16,106 nucleotides of DNA from contig DBDG01000065.1 of NCBI GenBank assembly GCA_002293475.1, positions 3,953 through 20,058 of the forward strand, given 5' to 3'. Positions 1 to 5,570 of the stretch are shown piece after piece. The stretch's first letter is position 1. Each line of letters opens with the position of its first letter. The notes under the pieces were generated by a model. It worked only from the letters and a program-made list of their open reading frames with translations, searched no databases and had not been told where the DNA came from. The translations under genes and the position numbers were made by a program. The stretch is from Lachnospiraceae bacterium UBA938 (GTDB taxonomy: Bacteria > Bacillota > Clostridia > Lachnospirales > Lachnospiraceae).

Positions 1-60
1 CTCGGAGTACTGATGACCGAAATGGTAAAAGATCGTGCTTCTTGGTATACACCCGAATAA
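1..60 (+). CDS. 3' end of an unidentified gene (partial)
   Basis: The first frame is open from the window edge and reads LGVLMTEMVKDRASWYTPE before a TAA at 58-60. A clear intrinsic terminator begins 26 bases later, as expected after a real gene end, and this is the main reason to call it coding. Only 19 residues are visible. They are polar and carry no motif I recognise, so no function can be given. The gene converges on the DHH phosphoesterase gene on the other strand. Confidence 0.45.
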   Translation, partial: LGVLMTEMVKDRASWYTPE

Positions 61-86
61 CACCTCCTGTTTAGTCGGGCGAGAGT

Positions 87-116
87 GGGGCTGCTTCGGC
101 AGCCCCCTTCTTTTTT
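87..116 (+). terminator. Intrinsic terminator with UUCG tetraloop
   Basis: A perfect 8-bp stem, GGGGCTGC (87-94) with GCAGCCCC (99-106), is closed by a TTCG loop and followed by CTTCTTTTTT. C(UUCG)G is a very stable tetraloop. The U-rich tail lies on the + strand only, so it ends the gene that stops at 60. No equally good terminator is visible for the leftward gene ending at 171. Confidence 0.9.
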
Positions 117-170
117 GTCGCTAGGTTTACAGGGAATAAAGCAAGATCCGTTAGCAAGACTGCTAAAGGG

Positions 171-1091
171 TTATGCGTTGGCCATGGATGTCAGTTCGGC
201 CAGCATCTTTGGCAGCTCAGTGGCCATGTTTTCATCGGTAAACTGGCAGGTTCCTACGGCTTCGTGGCCGCCGCCGTTATATTTGAGCATCAGGCGGCCG
301 ACATTCACATGGGAAGTCCGGTTGAGAATGCTGTAGCCTACGGCCGCCGAACAGCCTTGGCCGCCTCTGCCGCTGACGATCCAGGCCGAGATGTTCTGTT
401 CGGGGTACATGCTGTATACCATGAAGCGGTTGCAGGTATAGATAGGGTCCACGCCGCGTAAGTCGGTTACGAGGAGCTTGCCGTCGGTTACGCTGTGCGC
501 TAAGACCATTTTTTTAAATTGTTCAGTTTGTTCATTATATATCTGGATGCGCTCTTTTACGTCGGGTAGATTTAGGATTTCTTCCGTGGCCATGACACGG
601 CAGGCATCAATTAATTTTTCCATCAGCTGGTAATTAGAGATGGTAAAATTGCGCCAACGTCCTAGGCCGGTGCGGGGATCCATGAGATAGCCTACCAGGA
701 TCCAGCCTTTGGGGTTCTGGATATCGTCCATGGTGAGCTGGCCGGAATCAACTTTGTCCACGGCTACCATCAAGTCGTCAAATTGGGGGAAGCGTTCCCG
801 GCCGCCGTAATATTCATAGATAATACGGGCGCAGGAAGGAGTGATGCGGCTTTCGCCCTTATACTGTCCCTTCAGTTCGTTTCTTTCATGTTCACTGGAA
901 TGGTGGTCAAACCATAGGCCGCAGCCTTTCACATAAGGAACGTTGGCTAAGCAGTCATCTTCGCCTACCTCGACCAGTCCGTCCTGCAGGTCCTTGGGAT
1001 GGGCAAATTTCCAGTGATCTATGATGCCGGCTTCTTTCAATAATGCTCCGCAGGCCAAGCCATCAAAGTCCGAACGTGTAATTAATCTCAT
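171..1091 (-). CDS. DHH/DHHA1 family phosphoesterase
   Basis: A 306-residue protein of the DHH superfamily, metal-dependent phosphoesterases that include exopolyphosphatases and the NrnA/pAp phosphatase group. Motif I is RSDFDG at residues 6-11, with D8 and D10 as likely metal ligands. The name-giving DHH triad is in LWFDHHSS (D62-H64), and a further aspartate pair is in VDKVDSGQ (D112, D115). The C-terminal DHHA1 substrate-binding domain ends in the glycine motif GGGH at 273-276. There is no signal peptide or membrane segment, so it should be cytosolic. An AGGAGGAG ribosome site precedes the ATG. Databases often label such proteins exopolyphosphatase, but the true substrate (polyphosphate, pAp, short RNA or a cyclic dinucleotide product) cannot be told from sequence. 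The gene is monocistronic and divergent from spoVAA. Confidence 0.88.
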   Translation of the reverse strand: MRLITRSDFDGLACGALLKEAGIIDHWKFAHPKDLQDGLVEVGEDDCLANVPYVKGCGLWFDHHSSEHERNELKGQYKGESRITPSCARIIYEYYGGRERFPQFDDLMVAVDKVDSGQLTMDDIQNPKGWILVGYLMDPRTGLGRWRNFTISNYQLMEKLIDACRVMATEEILNLPDVKERIQIYNEQTEQFKKMVLAHSVTDGKLLVTDLRGVDPIYTCNRFMVYSMYPEQNISAWIVSGRGGQGCSAAVGYSILNRTSHVNVGRLMLKYNGGGHEAVGTCQFTDENMATELPKMLAELTSMANA

Positions 1092-1130
1092 GCAAATCTC
1101 CTCCTACTGCATAATTAACACCTAAAATGT

Positions 1131-1139
1131 ATTATAGCA
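1131..1139 (-). promoter_or_regulatory. Extended -10 promoter for the DHH gene
   Basis: Read on the minus strand, positions 1139-1131 give TGCTATAAT, a perfect extended -10 (TGnTATAAT). It lies about 40 bases upstream of the DHH start codon. No good -35 hexamer is seen at 16-18 bases, which extended -10 promoters tolerate. Confidence 0.65.
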
Positions 1140-1173
1140 AATATTTATAAAAAATACATTAAAATTTATCAGA

Positions 1174-1200
1174 TTTTTATTGACTGTTTTTTATTGACTG
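1174..1200. repeat. Two 13-bp direct repeats in the divergent intergenic region
   Basis: TTTTTATTGACTG occurs at 1174-1186 and again at 1188-1200, a 14-base period. The pair lies between the DHH promoter and the sigma-G-like element ahead of spoVAA. Each copy holds TTGACT, which resembles a -35 hexamer, but no matching -10 is found at 16-18 bases. A binding site for a regulator is possible but unproven. Confidence 0.55.
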
Positions 1201-1207
1201 AAGGCAT

Positions 1208-1237
1208 TACATAAAATAATAATTATTTCACATGATA
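1208..1237 (+). promoter_or_regulatory. Candidate sigma-G promoter for spoVAA-spoVAB
   Basis: CATGATA at 1231-1237 fits the sigma-G -10 consensus CATNHTA. Seventeen bases upstream, TACATA (1208-1213) matches four of five positions of GHATR. In Bacillus the spoVA operon is transcribed by sigma-G in the forespore, so the match is biologically plausible. A second CATGATA at 1242-1248 has no -35 partner. Confidence 0.45.
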
Positions 1238-1281
1238 TTTACATGATAATTGTAAGTGTATTCAATGTGAAGGGAGATAAT

Positions 1282-1911
1282 ATGGCCGAGGTCAATATAT
1301 ATGTGAAGGCAGAGAAAAATATTGAAGTTAAGTTACCGGAGGTTTTTGTGGATGATATTGCCAGGATATATACAGCGGATACCGCCGTGGCAGAAAAGAT
1401 TAAGGCAATAAAAGTATATGTGTTTGAAGAGGGAGAACAGCGCCGGCAGGTTGTCAGTATCTTGAAAATCATCCAGCTGATCGAGGAAAACTATCCCGGG
1501 GCAGCCGTCTTGAGCATCGGGGCAGCGGATACCTTGATAGAATGGGTGCAGGTAAAAAAGAATAATATGGCGGCGCAGATAATTAAGGTGATCATTGCCG
1601 GCGGAGTCAGCTTTTTTGGCACGGCTTTTACAATTATGGCTTTTCACAACGATGTTTCTATTAATAATGTATTTTCTAAGTTCTATGAGATGGTCATGGG
1701 TCAGCCTTCCAACGGCTATACGGTGCTGGAAGTCGCTTATTCTGTCGGGCTTGCCCTAGGTATTATCATTTTCTATAACCACATTGGCGGGCGGCGGATT
1801 ACAAAAGATCCGACGCCGATTGAAGTTGCCATCAGAAATTATGAAGATGATGTGAATGAAGCATTGATAGCAACCGCCGACCGGGAGGGAACGACTATTG
1901 ATAATTCTTAA
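1282..1911 (+). CDS. spoVAA: Stage V sporulation protein AA
   Basis: SpoVAA is a component of the SpoVA complex in the spore inner membrane, which moves calcium-dipicolinate into the forespore and out during germination. The 209-residue protein has a soluble N-terminal half (about 1-95) with the typical LSIGAADTLIEW segment near 78-89. Two membrane spans follow at about 98-120 and 147-168. The C-terminal tail carries the conserved KDPTPIEVAIRNYE stretch (175-188). I chose the ATG at 1282 because AAGGGAG sits just upstream. The in-frame ATG at 1243 has no ribosome site and lies in the promoter region. The last 14 bases overlap spoVAB, which implies coupled translation. Assignment rests on recognised family segments and on synteny with spoVAB. 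Confidence 0.9.
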   Translation: MAEVNIYVKAEKNIEVKLPEVFVDDIARIYTADTAVAEKIKAIKVYVFEEGEQRRQVVSILKIIQLIEENYPGAAVLSIGAADTLIEWVQVKKNNMAAQIIKVIIAGGVSFFGTAFTIMAFHNDVSINNVFSKFYEMVMGQPSNGYTVLEVAYSVGLALGIIIFYNHIGGRRITKDPTPIEVAIRNYEDDVNEALIATADREGTTIDNS

Positions 1912-2389
1912 ACAGATATTCATGGCTATATGCGCCTTCAGCTTTGGCAGCCTTTGCTCGGCGGGTGTTTTTACCGTTCTGGCTTCCGTAGGGCTGATAC
2001 CACGGTTTTCCGGCAAGTTCCATGTGGCTAGGCACATCCTGCTGATAGAAGAAATGGTTATCTTCGGCACGATAGCGGGTGGCGTAATCAGCGTATTCTG
2101 GCGGAAGGTGCAACTCGGCGATGTTATCTTAAAGAATCAGCTTTTTGGCCAATATACTTCCCGGATATGGAATATGTCAGGAAAGGCAGTTTGTGCAGTT
2201 TTCGGAATATTTGCCGGTATGTTTGTGGGCTGTCTGGCGCTTGCCATCGCAGAGATGCTGGATTCGATTCCGATATTTACGAGAAGGGTCCGTTTTCGGA
2301 AGGGGATCGGCATAGTAATATTGTTGGTGGCGTTAGGGAAGCTGGGAGGAAGCCTGCTTTACTTTTCTCAGGCTTTTTTTGCCTATTAA
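1898..2389 (+). CDS. spoVAB: Stage V sporulation protein AB
   Basis: SpoVAB is a small integral membrane partner of SpoVAA in the dipicolinic acid channel complex. The 163-residue protein shows about four hydrophobic spans (5-32, 49-68, 96-118, 136-158) and family-typical text such as LLIEEMVIFGTIAGG near 48-62. The start is a TTG at 1898, seven bases after GGGAGGGA. No ATG or GTG fits, and the gene begins inside the end of spoVAA. An intrinsic-terminator-like hairpin plus T7 tract lies within its last codons, before the stop. In Bacillus spoVAC would follow; here ridA follows instead. Confidence 0.9.
   Translation: MIILKQIFMAICAFSFGSLCSAGVFTVLASVGLIPRFSGKFHVARHILLIEEMVIFGTIAGGVISVFWRKVQLGDVILKNQLFGQYTSRIWNMSGKAVCAVFGIFAGMFVGCLALAIAEMLDSIPIFTRRVRFRKGIGIVILLVALGKLGGSLLYFSQAFFAY
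2350..2380 (+). terminator. Terminator hairpin inside the 3' end of spoVAB
   Basis: AAGCCTG (2350-2356) pairs with CAGGCTT (2369-2375) across a 12-base loop. The right arm runs straight into seven Ts (2374-2380). The structure lies wholly within codons of spoVAB, ahead of the TAA at 2387-2389. It is the only terminator-like element between spoVAB and ridA. Confidence 0.65.
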
Positions 2390-2391
2390 CC

Positions 2392-2420
2392 TTGAAATAT
2401 CTCTGGAAATTCATTACAAT
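2392..2420 (+). promoter_or_regulatory. Sigma-A promoter for ridA
   Basis: TTGAAA (2392-2397) and TACAAT (2415-2420) are each one base from consensus and lie exactly 17 bases apart. They start just after the spoVAB stop and leave a leader of about 60 bases before ridA. This suggests vegetative expression of ridA and the kinase, separate from the sporulation genes on either side. Confidence 0.7.
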
Positions 2421-2488
2421 TACCTTGTGATTTTTTAGTGATTGCGTCGTTTATAGAATAAATTTCACTTCAGGAGGAAAGTATAATT

Positions 2489-2863
2489 ATGCTACAGAAA
2501 ATTAACACCGACAAGGCTCCGGCGGCAATCGGGCCTTACTCGCAGGCTGTTATCGTAAACGGGATGTTATATACATCGGGTCAAGTACCGATTATTCCGG
2601 CTACGGGAGAGGTAATTGAAGGAGATATTACAGTGCAGGCGCAGCTTGTCATGGAAAATATCGGTGCATTATTAACGGAAGCCGGCAGCAGTTATAGCAG
2701 CGTCGTCAAGACCACATGTTTCTTGGCGGACATGGCAGACTTTGCCGCATTTAACGGCGTATATGAGCGATATTTTACTGAAAAACCGGCACGTAGCTGC
2801 GTGGCGGTCAGGCAGTTGCCTAAGAATGTACTGTGTGAAGTAGAAGTTATCGCATGTATTTAG
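2489..2863 (+). CDS. ridA: RidA family enamine/imine deaminase
   Basis: RidA (YjgF/UK114 family) hydrolyses reactive enamine and imine intermediates such as 2-aminoacrylate, which PLP-dependent serine and threonine dehydratases release. The 124-residue length is standard for this cytosolic trimer-forming family. Typical segments are the N-terminal AIGPYSQAV (13-21), LYTSGQ (27-32) and the C-terminal ARSCVAV followed by LPKNVLCEVEVIA. R102 is the arginine expected to bind the substrate carboxylate, and E117 is the conserved glutamate of the site. AGGAGG lies 11 bases before the ATG. The kinase gene follows within about 20 bases, so the two probably share a transcript. The substrate is inferred from the family; no dehydratase gene is nearby. 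Confidence 0.93.
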   Translation: MLQKINTDKAPAAIGPYSQAVIVNGMLYTSGQVPIIPATGEVIEGDITVQAQLVMENIGALLTEAGSSYSSVVKTTCFLADMADFAAFNGVYERYFTEKPARSCVAVRQLPKNVLCEVEVIACI

Positions 2864-2882
2864 ACATTTGAAGGGACCAGAT

Positions 2883-3443
2883 ATGGACGACAGGGGCATA
2901 GGTGACAGGAACATAGGCGACAGGAACCTAGACGAAAAGGATCTAGACGACAGAAATAATATCATATTGATCGGCATGCCTGGAGCCGGGAAAAGCACGG
3001 TCGGCGCGGCACTGGCTAGGAAGCTGGGATATGGGTTCATTGATTCCGATAGTGTGATCGAAGAAAACTGTGGGAAACCGCTTAATGTAATCTTGTCGGA
3101 AAGTGGACAGGACGGTTTCTTAGAAATCGAAAACTTCATTAATGCCACGATAGATGTCAAGGATTATGTGATCGCCACCGGCGGCAGCGCTGTATATGGG
3201 AAAGAGGCAATGGAGCATTTTGCTAGGATCGGTGACATCGTATATCTGAAACTTTCCTATAAGGAAATCGCGCTCAGGTTAGGTGACCTGGAAGAACGTG
3301 GCATTGCCTTAAAAGGAGGGCAGACGCTGGAGGATATATATGCCAAGCGGGTTCCTCTTTATGAAAAGTATGCCCAGATTACCCTTGATTGTGAAAGCAA
3401 AAGCGTCCGTAAGATAGTAAACGAAATTATTAAAAATATATAG
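2883..3443 (+). CDS. aroK: Shikimate-kinase-like P-loop kinase
   Basis: Shikimate kinase phosphorylates the 3-hydroxyl of shikimate with ATP on the chorismate pathway. The 186-residue protein has a Walker A GMPGAGKS at 31-38, the FIDSD segment (52-56) with the shikimate-contacting aspartate, TGGSAV at 99-104, and RVPLYEKYA (156-164) matching the C-terminal RxPLY motif. The family's GExxFRxxE motif reads GQDGFLEIE (75-83), so the substrate-binding arginine is leucine (L80). GGG is GGS, and the lid has RGIAL instead of RPLL. The true substrate may therefore differ. I prefer the ATG at 2883, with AAGGGA seven bases upstream, over the in-frame TTG at 2868. The first 25 residues are a repeated DRNIG-like stretch outside the kinase fold. 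No other aromatic-pathway gene is in the window. Confidence 0.8.
   Translation: MDDRGIGDRNIGDRNLDEKDLDDRNNIILIGMPGAGKSTVGAALARKLGYGFIDSDSVIEENCGKPLNVILSESGQDGFLEIENFINATIDVKDYVIATGGSAVYGKEAMEHFARIGDIVYLKLSYKEIALRLGDLEERGIALKGGQTLEDIYAKRVPLYEKYAQITLDCESKSVRKIVNEIIKNI
2889..2957 (+). repeat. 15-bp tandem repeat at the 5' end of the kinase gene
   Basis: About four and a half copies of a 15-base unit start at 2889, 2904, 2919, 2934 and 2949. The clearest copy is GACAGGAACATAGGC. The unit keeps frame and encodes DRGIG, DRNIG, DRNLD, EKDLD and DRN. Copies two and three differ at only a few bases, which suggests fairly recent slippage or duplication. Confidence 0.85.
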
Positions 3444-3460
3444 CAACTCATCCTTTTGGA

Positions 3461-3490
3461 TTATAGTTTGGGAAAAGTGTGGACATAATA
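3461..3490 (+). promoter_or_regulatory. Candidate sigma-G promoter for the small gene and spoVAE
   Basis: CATAATA at 3484-3490 fits the sigma-G -10 consensus CATNHTA. TTATA at 3461-3465 matches four of five positions of the -35 GHATR, with an 18-base gap. It sits 38 bases before the 64-residue gene. The layout matches the element ahead of spoVAA, and both lack the first G of the -35. Confidence 0.45.
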
Positions 3491-3527
3491 AGGATAGGCT
3501 AAATTATGATTTAATAAGGAGGTTACT

Positions 3528-3722
3528 ATGGAATACGAAGACATCCCTTTAGGTTTAAGTTTCGGACTGGCAACCAATGTAAGGGCTTCCGTTGCTTACG
3601 GGGAGATGAGCGAGAGTGAAAGGAAGCAGGTAATCGAAGAGGCAAGGAGTGTCAATAGCAAAGCCGATATGGAAGCGCTAGTCAACAGGATCGGAAGGAG
3701 CTCTGGCACGTGGAGTATGTAA
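3528..3722 (+). CDS. Small conserved-type hypothetical protein before spoVAE
   Basis: A 64-residue cytosolic-type protein without signal peptide or membrane span. AAGGAGG lies five bases before its ATG, the strongest ribosome site in this block, so translation is likely. The sequence opens with a short segment containing PLGLSFGLATN. A charged, probably helical stretch follows (about 26-56) with ESERKQVIEEARSVNSK. I recall similar short proteins in clostridia, but no named family or function. The last 13 bases overlap the GTG start of spoVAE, so the two are probably translationally coupled. A sigma-G-like promoter upstream would make it a forespore gene; both points are inference. Confidence 0.75.
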   Translation: MEYEDIPLGLSFGLATNVRASVAYGEMSESERKQVIEEARSVNSKADMEALVNRIGRSSGTWSM

Positions 3723-4066
3723 ATGCGTTCTGGGTAGGGGGACTGATCTGTGCCCTTGTCCAAGTCTTGATGGAAAAAACAAAGCTGATGCCGGGAAGGA
3801 TCATGGTATTGCTGGTATGCACCGGTGCTGTCTTAAGTTTTTTTAACTGGTATCAGCCTTTGGTGGATTTTGCCGGTGGTGGGGCATCGGTTCCGCTGAT
3901 AGGCTTTGGCCATGTACTCATGAAAGGGGTAAAAGAAGCTGTTGACAGCGACGGATTTATGGGAGTTTTTTCAGGAGGTTTTAAGGCTGGGGCGGTCGGC
4001 TGTGCGTCGGCATTAATATTTGCCTATCTGGCCAGTCTGGTTTGCCGGCCAAAGATGAAAGATTAG
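3710..4066 (+). CDS. spoVAE: Stage V sporulation protein AE (AEb type)
   Basis: SpoVAE of the AEb type is an integral membrane part of the SpoVA dipicolinic acid channel. The 118-residue protein has the family's N-terminal FWVGGLICALVQVLMEKTKL (7-26). It also has PLVDFAGGGASVPLIGFGH (50-68), LMKGVKEAVD and GVFSGGFKAGAVG (85-97). About four hydrophobic spans cover most of its length. The start is a GTG at 3710, nine bases after AAGGAG, within the preceding 64-residue gene. In Bacillus the gene follows spoVAC and spoVAD; here neither is present in the window. No terminator is visible after the stop, and the uracil permease promoter begins nine bases later. Confidence 0.92.
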   Translation: MEYVNAFWVGGLICALVQVLMEKTKLMPGRIMVLLVCTGAVLSFFNWYQPLVDFAGGGASVPLIGFGHVLMKGVKEAVDSDGFMGVFSGGFKAGAVGCASALIFAYLASLVCRPKMKD

Positions 4067-4074
4067 GGTTTTGC

Positions 4075-4103
4075 TTGACGAGTATCGACTTTTTATATAC
4101 TAT
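4075..4103 (+). promoter_or_regulatory. Sigma-A promoter for the uracil permease
   Basis: TTGACG (4075-4080) is one base from the -35 consensus. The -10 is either TATACT (4096-4101, gap 15) or TACTAT (4098-4103, gap 17). The leader before the start codon is only about 45 bases. It shows no PyrR-type antiterminator/terminator pair, so attenuation by uridine nucleotides is not evident. Confidence 0.6.
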
Positions 4104-4150
4104 ATTTGTTAGGGGTCAGCAAATAATATAGCATATAGGAGGAGAGAGGT

Positions 4151-5503
4151 ATGAGTAAAGATCAACCTTCAGGAGGAACCGGCAGCTCCGGAGGCATCAT
4201 GGATGCTAGGCAGCTGGGTACTCCTAAAATGCTGCTGTTAGGATTGCAGCACTTGTTTGCGATGTTTGGAGCAACAGTATTAGTTCCTGTATTAACCGGT
4301 CTTAATGTTTCGACGACTTTGTTATTTGCCGGTCTGGGTACCCTGTTGTTCCATCTTTTATCTAAGGGGAAGGTGCCGGCCTTTTTGGGCTCCTCCTTTG
4401 CTTTTCTGGCCGGTTACGCGGCTGTGGCACCAGGGAAAGAAAAGGAGCTGCTTACTTATGCCAGCTTCGGCGTGATATTCGCGGCGCTGGTCTACCTTAT
4501 CTTGGCGGCTGTTATCAAAATGTTCGGTACGGACAAGGTGATGAGATTTTTCCCGCCCGTTGTGACCGGACCCATTATCATTTCGATCGGCCTTAATCTG
4601 TCGGCGACGGCAATTGGCAGCAGTGACGATAACTGGTTTATCGCGCTGGCAGCGATTGTGATTATTATCTTTTGTAATATCTGGGGAACCCGCATGATCA
4701 AAGTAATCCCGATTATCCTAGGCGTGACAGGCTCCTATCTGATAGCGGCTTTTACCGGCAATGTGAACTGGCAGCCGGTCAGGGATGCGGCTTGGATCGG
4801 TATCCCGATACATTGGGACGAGACGGTATTTTCCTTGTTTGGGAAAGCTGATATGTCGCTTTTACTGTCGGCTATTATAACTATCATGCCGATTGCCTTG
4901 GCAACGGTAGTGGAGCATATCGGAGATATTTCGGCAATCTCTTCTACGGTCGGTAAGAACTACATAAAAAACCCCGGCCTGCACCGGACCCTGATGGGGG
5001 ACGGCCTAGCCACTATGCTGGCGGCATTTTTTGGTGCTCCTGCTAATACTACATATGGAGAAAATACCGGTGTCCTTAATCTGAGCAAGGTCTATGATCC
5101 GCGCGTTGTGAGGATCGCGGCGGTTATGGCCTGCCTGTTTTCCTTTTCGCCTAAGCTGGGGAGCGTTATATCTTGTATGCCGACGGCTACGATGGGCGGG
5201 GTGTCTTTGGTGTTATACGGTATGATAGCCGCAGTAGGGGTGCGTAACGTGGTGGAAAACCGGGTGGATTTCACCAAGAGCCGTAATGTAATTATTGCCG
5301 CGCTGATCTTAGTACTGTCTACGGGGATCCACTATAGCGATGCCGGTGCCATTGCCTTTAGCGTCGGCACAGTTACGATCAGCCTTTCCGGCCTAGCGAC
5401 GGGTGCTCTGGCGGGGATAATTCTTAATGCTGTGCTGCCGGGGAAGGATTATCGTTTTGATGATGAGAAGCCGGATGATACTAAGGTTAATTTTCAGTTG
5501 TAG
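4151..5503 (+). CDS. uraA: Uracil permease (NCS2 family)
   Basis: A 450-residue member of the nucleobase-cation symporter-2 family, importing uracil with protons across the cytoplasmic membrane for salvage. The family opening LLLGLQHLFAMFGATVLVP is at 28-46. The fourteen-span fold is consistent with hydrophobic segments along the length. The two functional glutamates of UraA correspond to E255 in EHIGD (255-259) and E304 in YGENTG (302-307). The N terminus has a short Gly/Ser-rich cytosolic tail and the C terminus an acidic tail. AGGAGG precedes the ATG. The gene has its own promoter and terminator and is not part of a pyr operon here. Xanthine or uric acid specificity is less likely because the residues fit the uracil branch. 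The name pyrP is used for the Bacillus homologue. Confidence 0.92.
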   Translation: MSKDQPSGGTGSSGGIMDARQLGTPKMLLLGLQHLFAMFGATVLVPVLTGLNVSTTLLFAGLGTLLFHLLSKGKVPAFLGSSFAFLAGYAAVAPGKEKELLTYASFGVIFAALVYLILAAVIKMFGTDKVMRFFPPVVTGPIIISIGLNLSATAIGSSDDNWFIALAAIVIIIFCNIWGTRMIKVIPIILGVTGSYLIAAFTGNVNWQPVRDAAWIGIPIHWDETVFSLFGKADMSLLLSAIITIMPIALATVVEHIGDISAISSTVGKNYIKNPGLHRTLMGDGLATMLAAFFGAPANTTYGENTGVLNLSKVYDPRVVRIAAVMACLFSFSPKLGSVISCMPTATMGGVSLVLYGMIAAVGVRNVVENRVDFTKSRNVIIAALILVLSTGIHYSDAGAIAFSVGTVTISLSGLATGALAGIILNAVLPGKDYRFDDEKPDDTKVNFQL

Positions 5504-5537
5504 TTGTAGGTGTCTTGATTGATAGTATGAAGCAGGG

Positions 5538-5570
5538 AAACGGGAATCATTTAGGTGGTTCTCGTTTTTT
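5538..5570 (+). terminator. Intrinsic terminator of the uracil permease gene
   Basis: A 12-bp stem with two G-T wobbles pairs 5538-5549 with 5556-5567 around the loop TTTAGG, and ends in six Ts (5565-5570). The stop codon and last codons of the facing permease gene lie within this hairpin. The reverse strand has only a short T run after the stem, so termination of the leftward gene here would be weak. Confidence 0.82.

Noticed and set aside
151..166. TTAGCA/TGCTAA hairpin as a terminator for the DHH gene
   Set aside because: The stem is short and no T run follows on the minus strand.
85..336. Rightward open frame of 83 codons at the left end
   Set aside because: It begins in the terminator hairpin and runs antisense into the DHH gene.
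1243..1281. Upstream ATG extending SpoVAA by 13 residues
   Set aside because: There is no ribosome site and it lies on top of the promoter-like elements; the ATG at 1282 has AAGGGAG.
1333..1647. Leftward open frame of 104 codons inside spoVAA
   Set aside because: It lies wholly opposite a confident gene, has no ribosome site and shows no family features.
3444..3527. Terminator after the kinase gene
   Set aside because: Only a 4-bp ATCC/GGAT hairpin without a proper T tract is present.
4104..4150. Possible pyrimidine-responsive attenuator ahead of the uracil permease gene
   Set aside because: The leader is too short and has no alternative hairpin or T tract.
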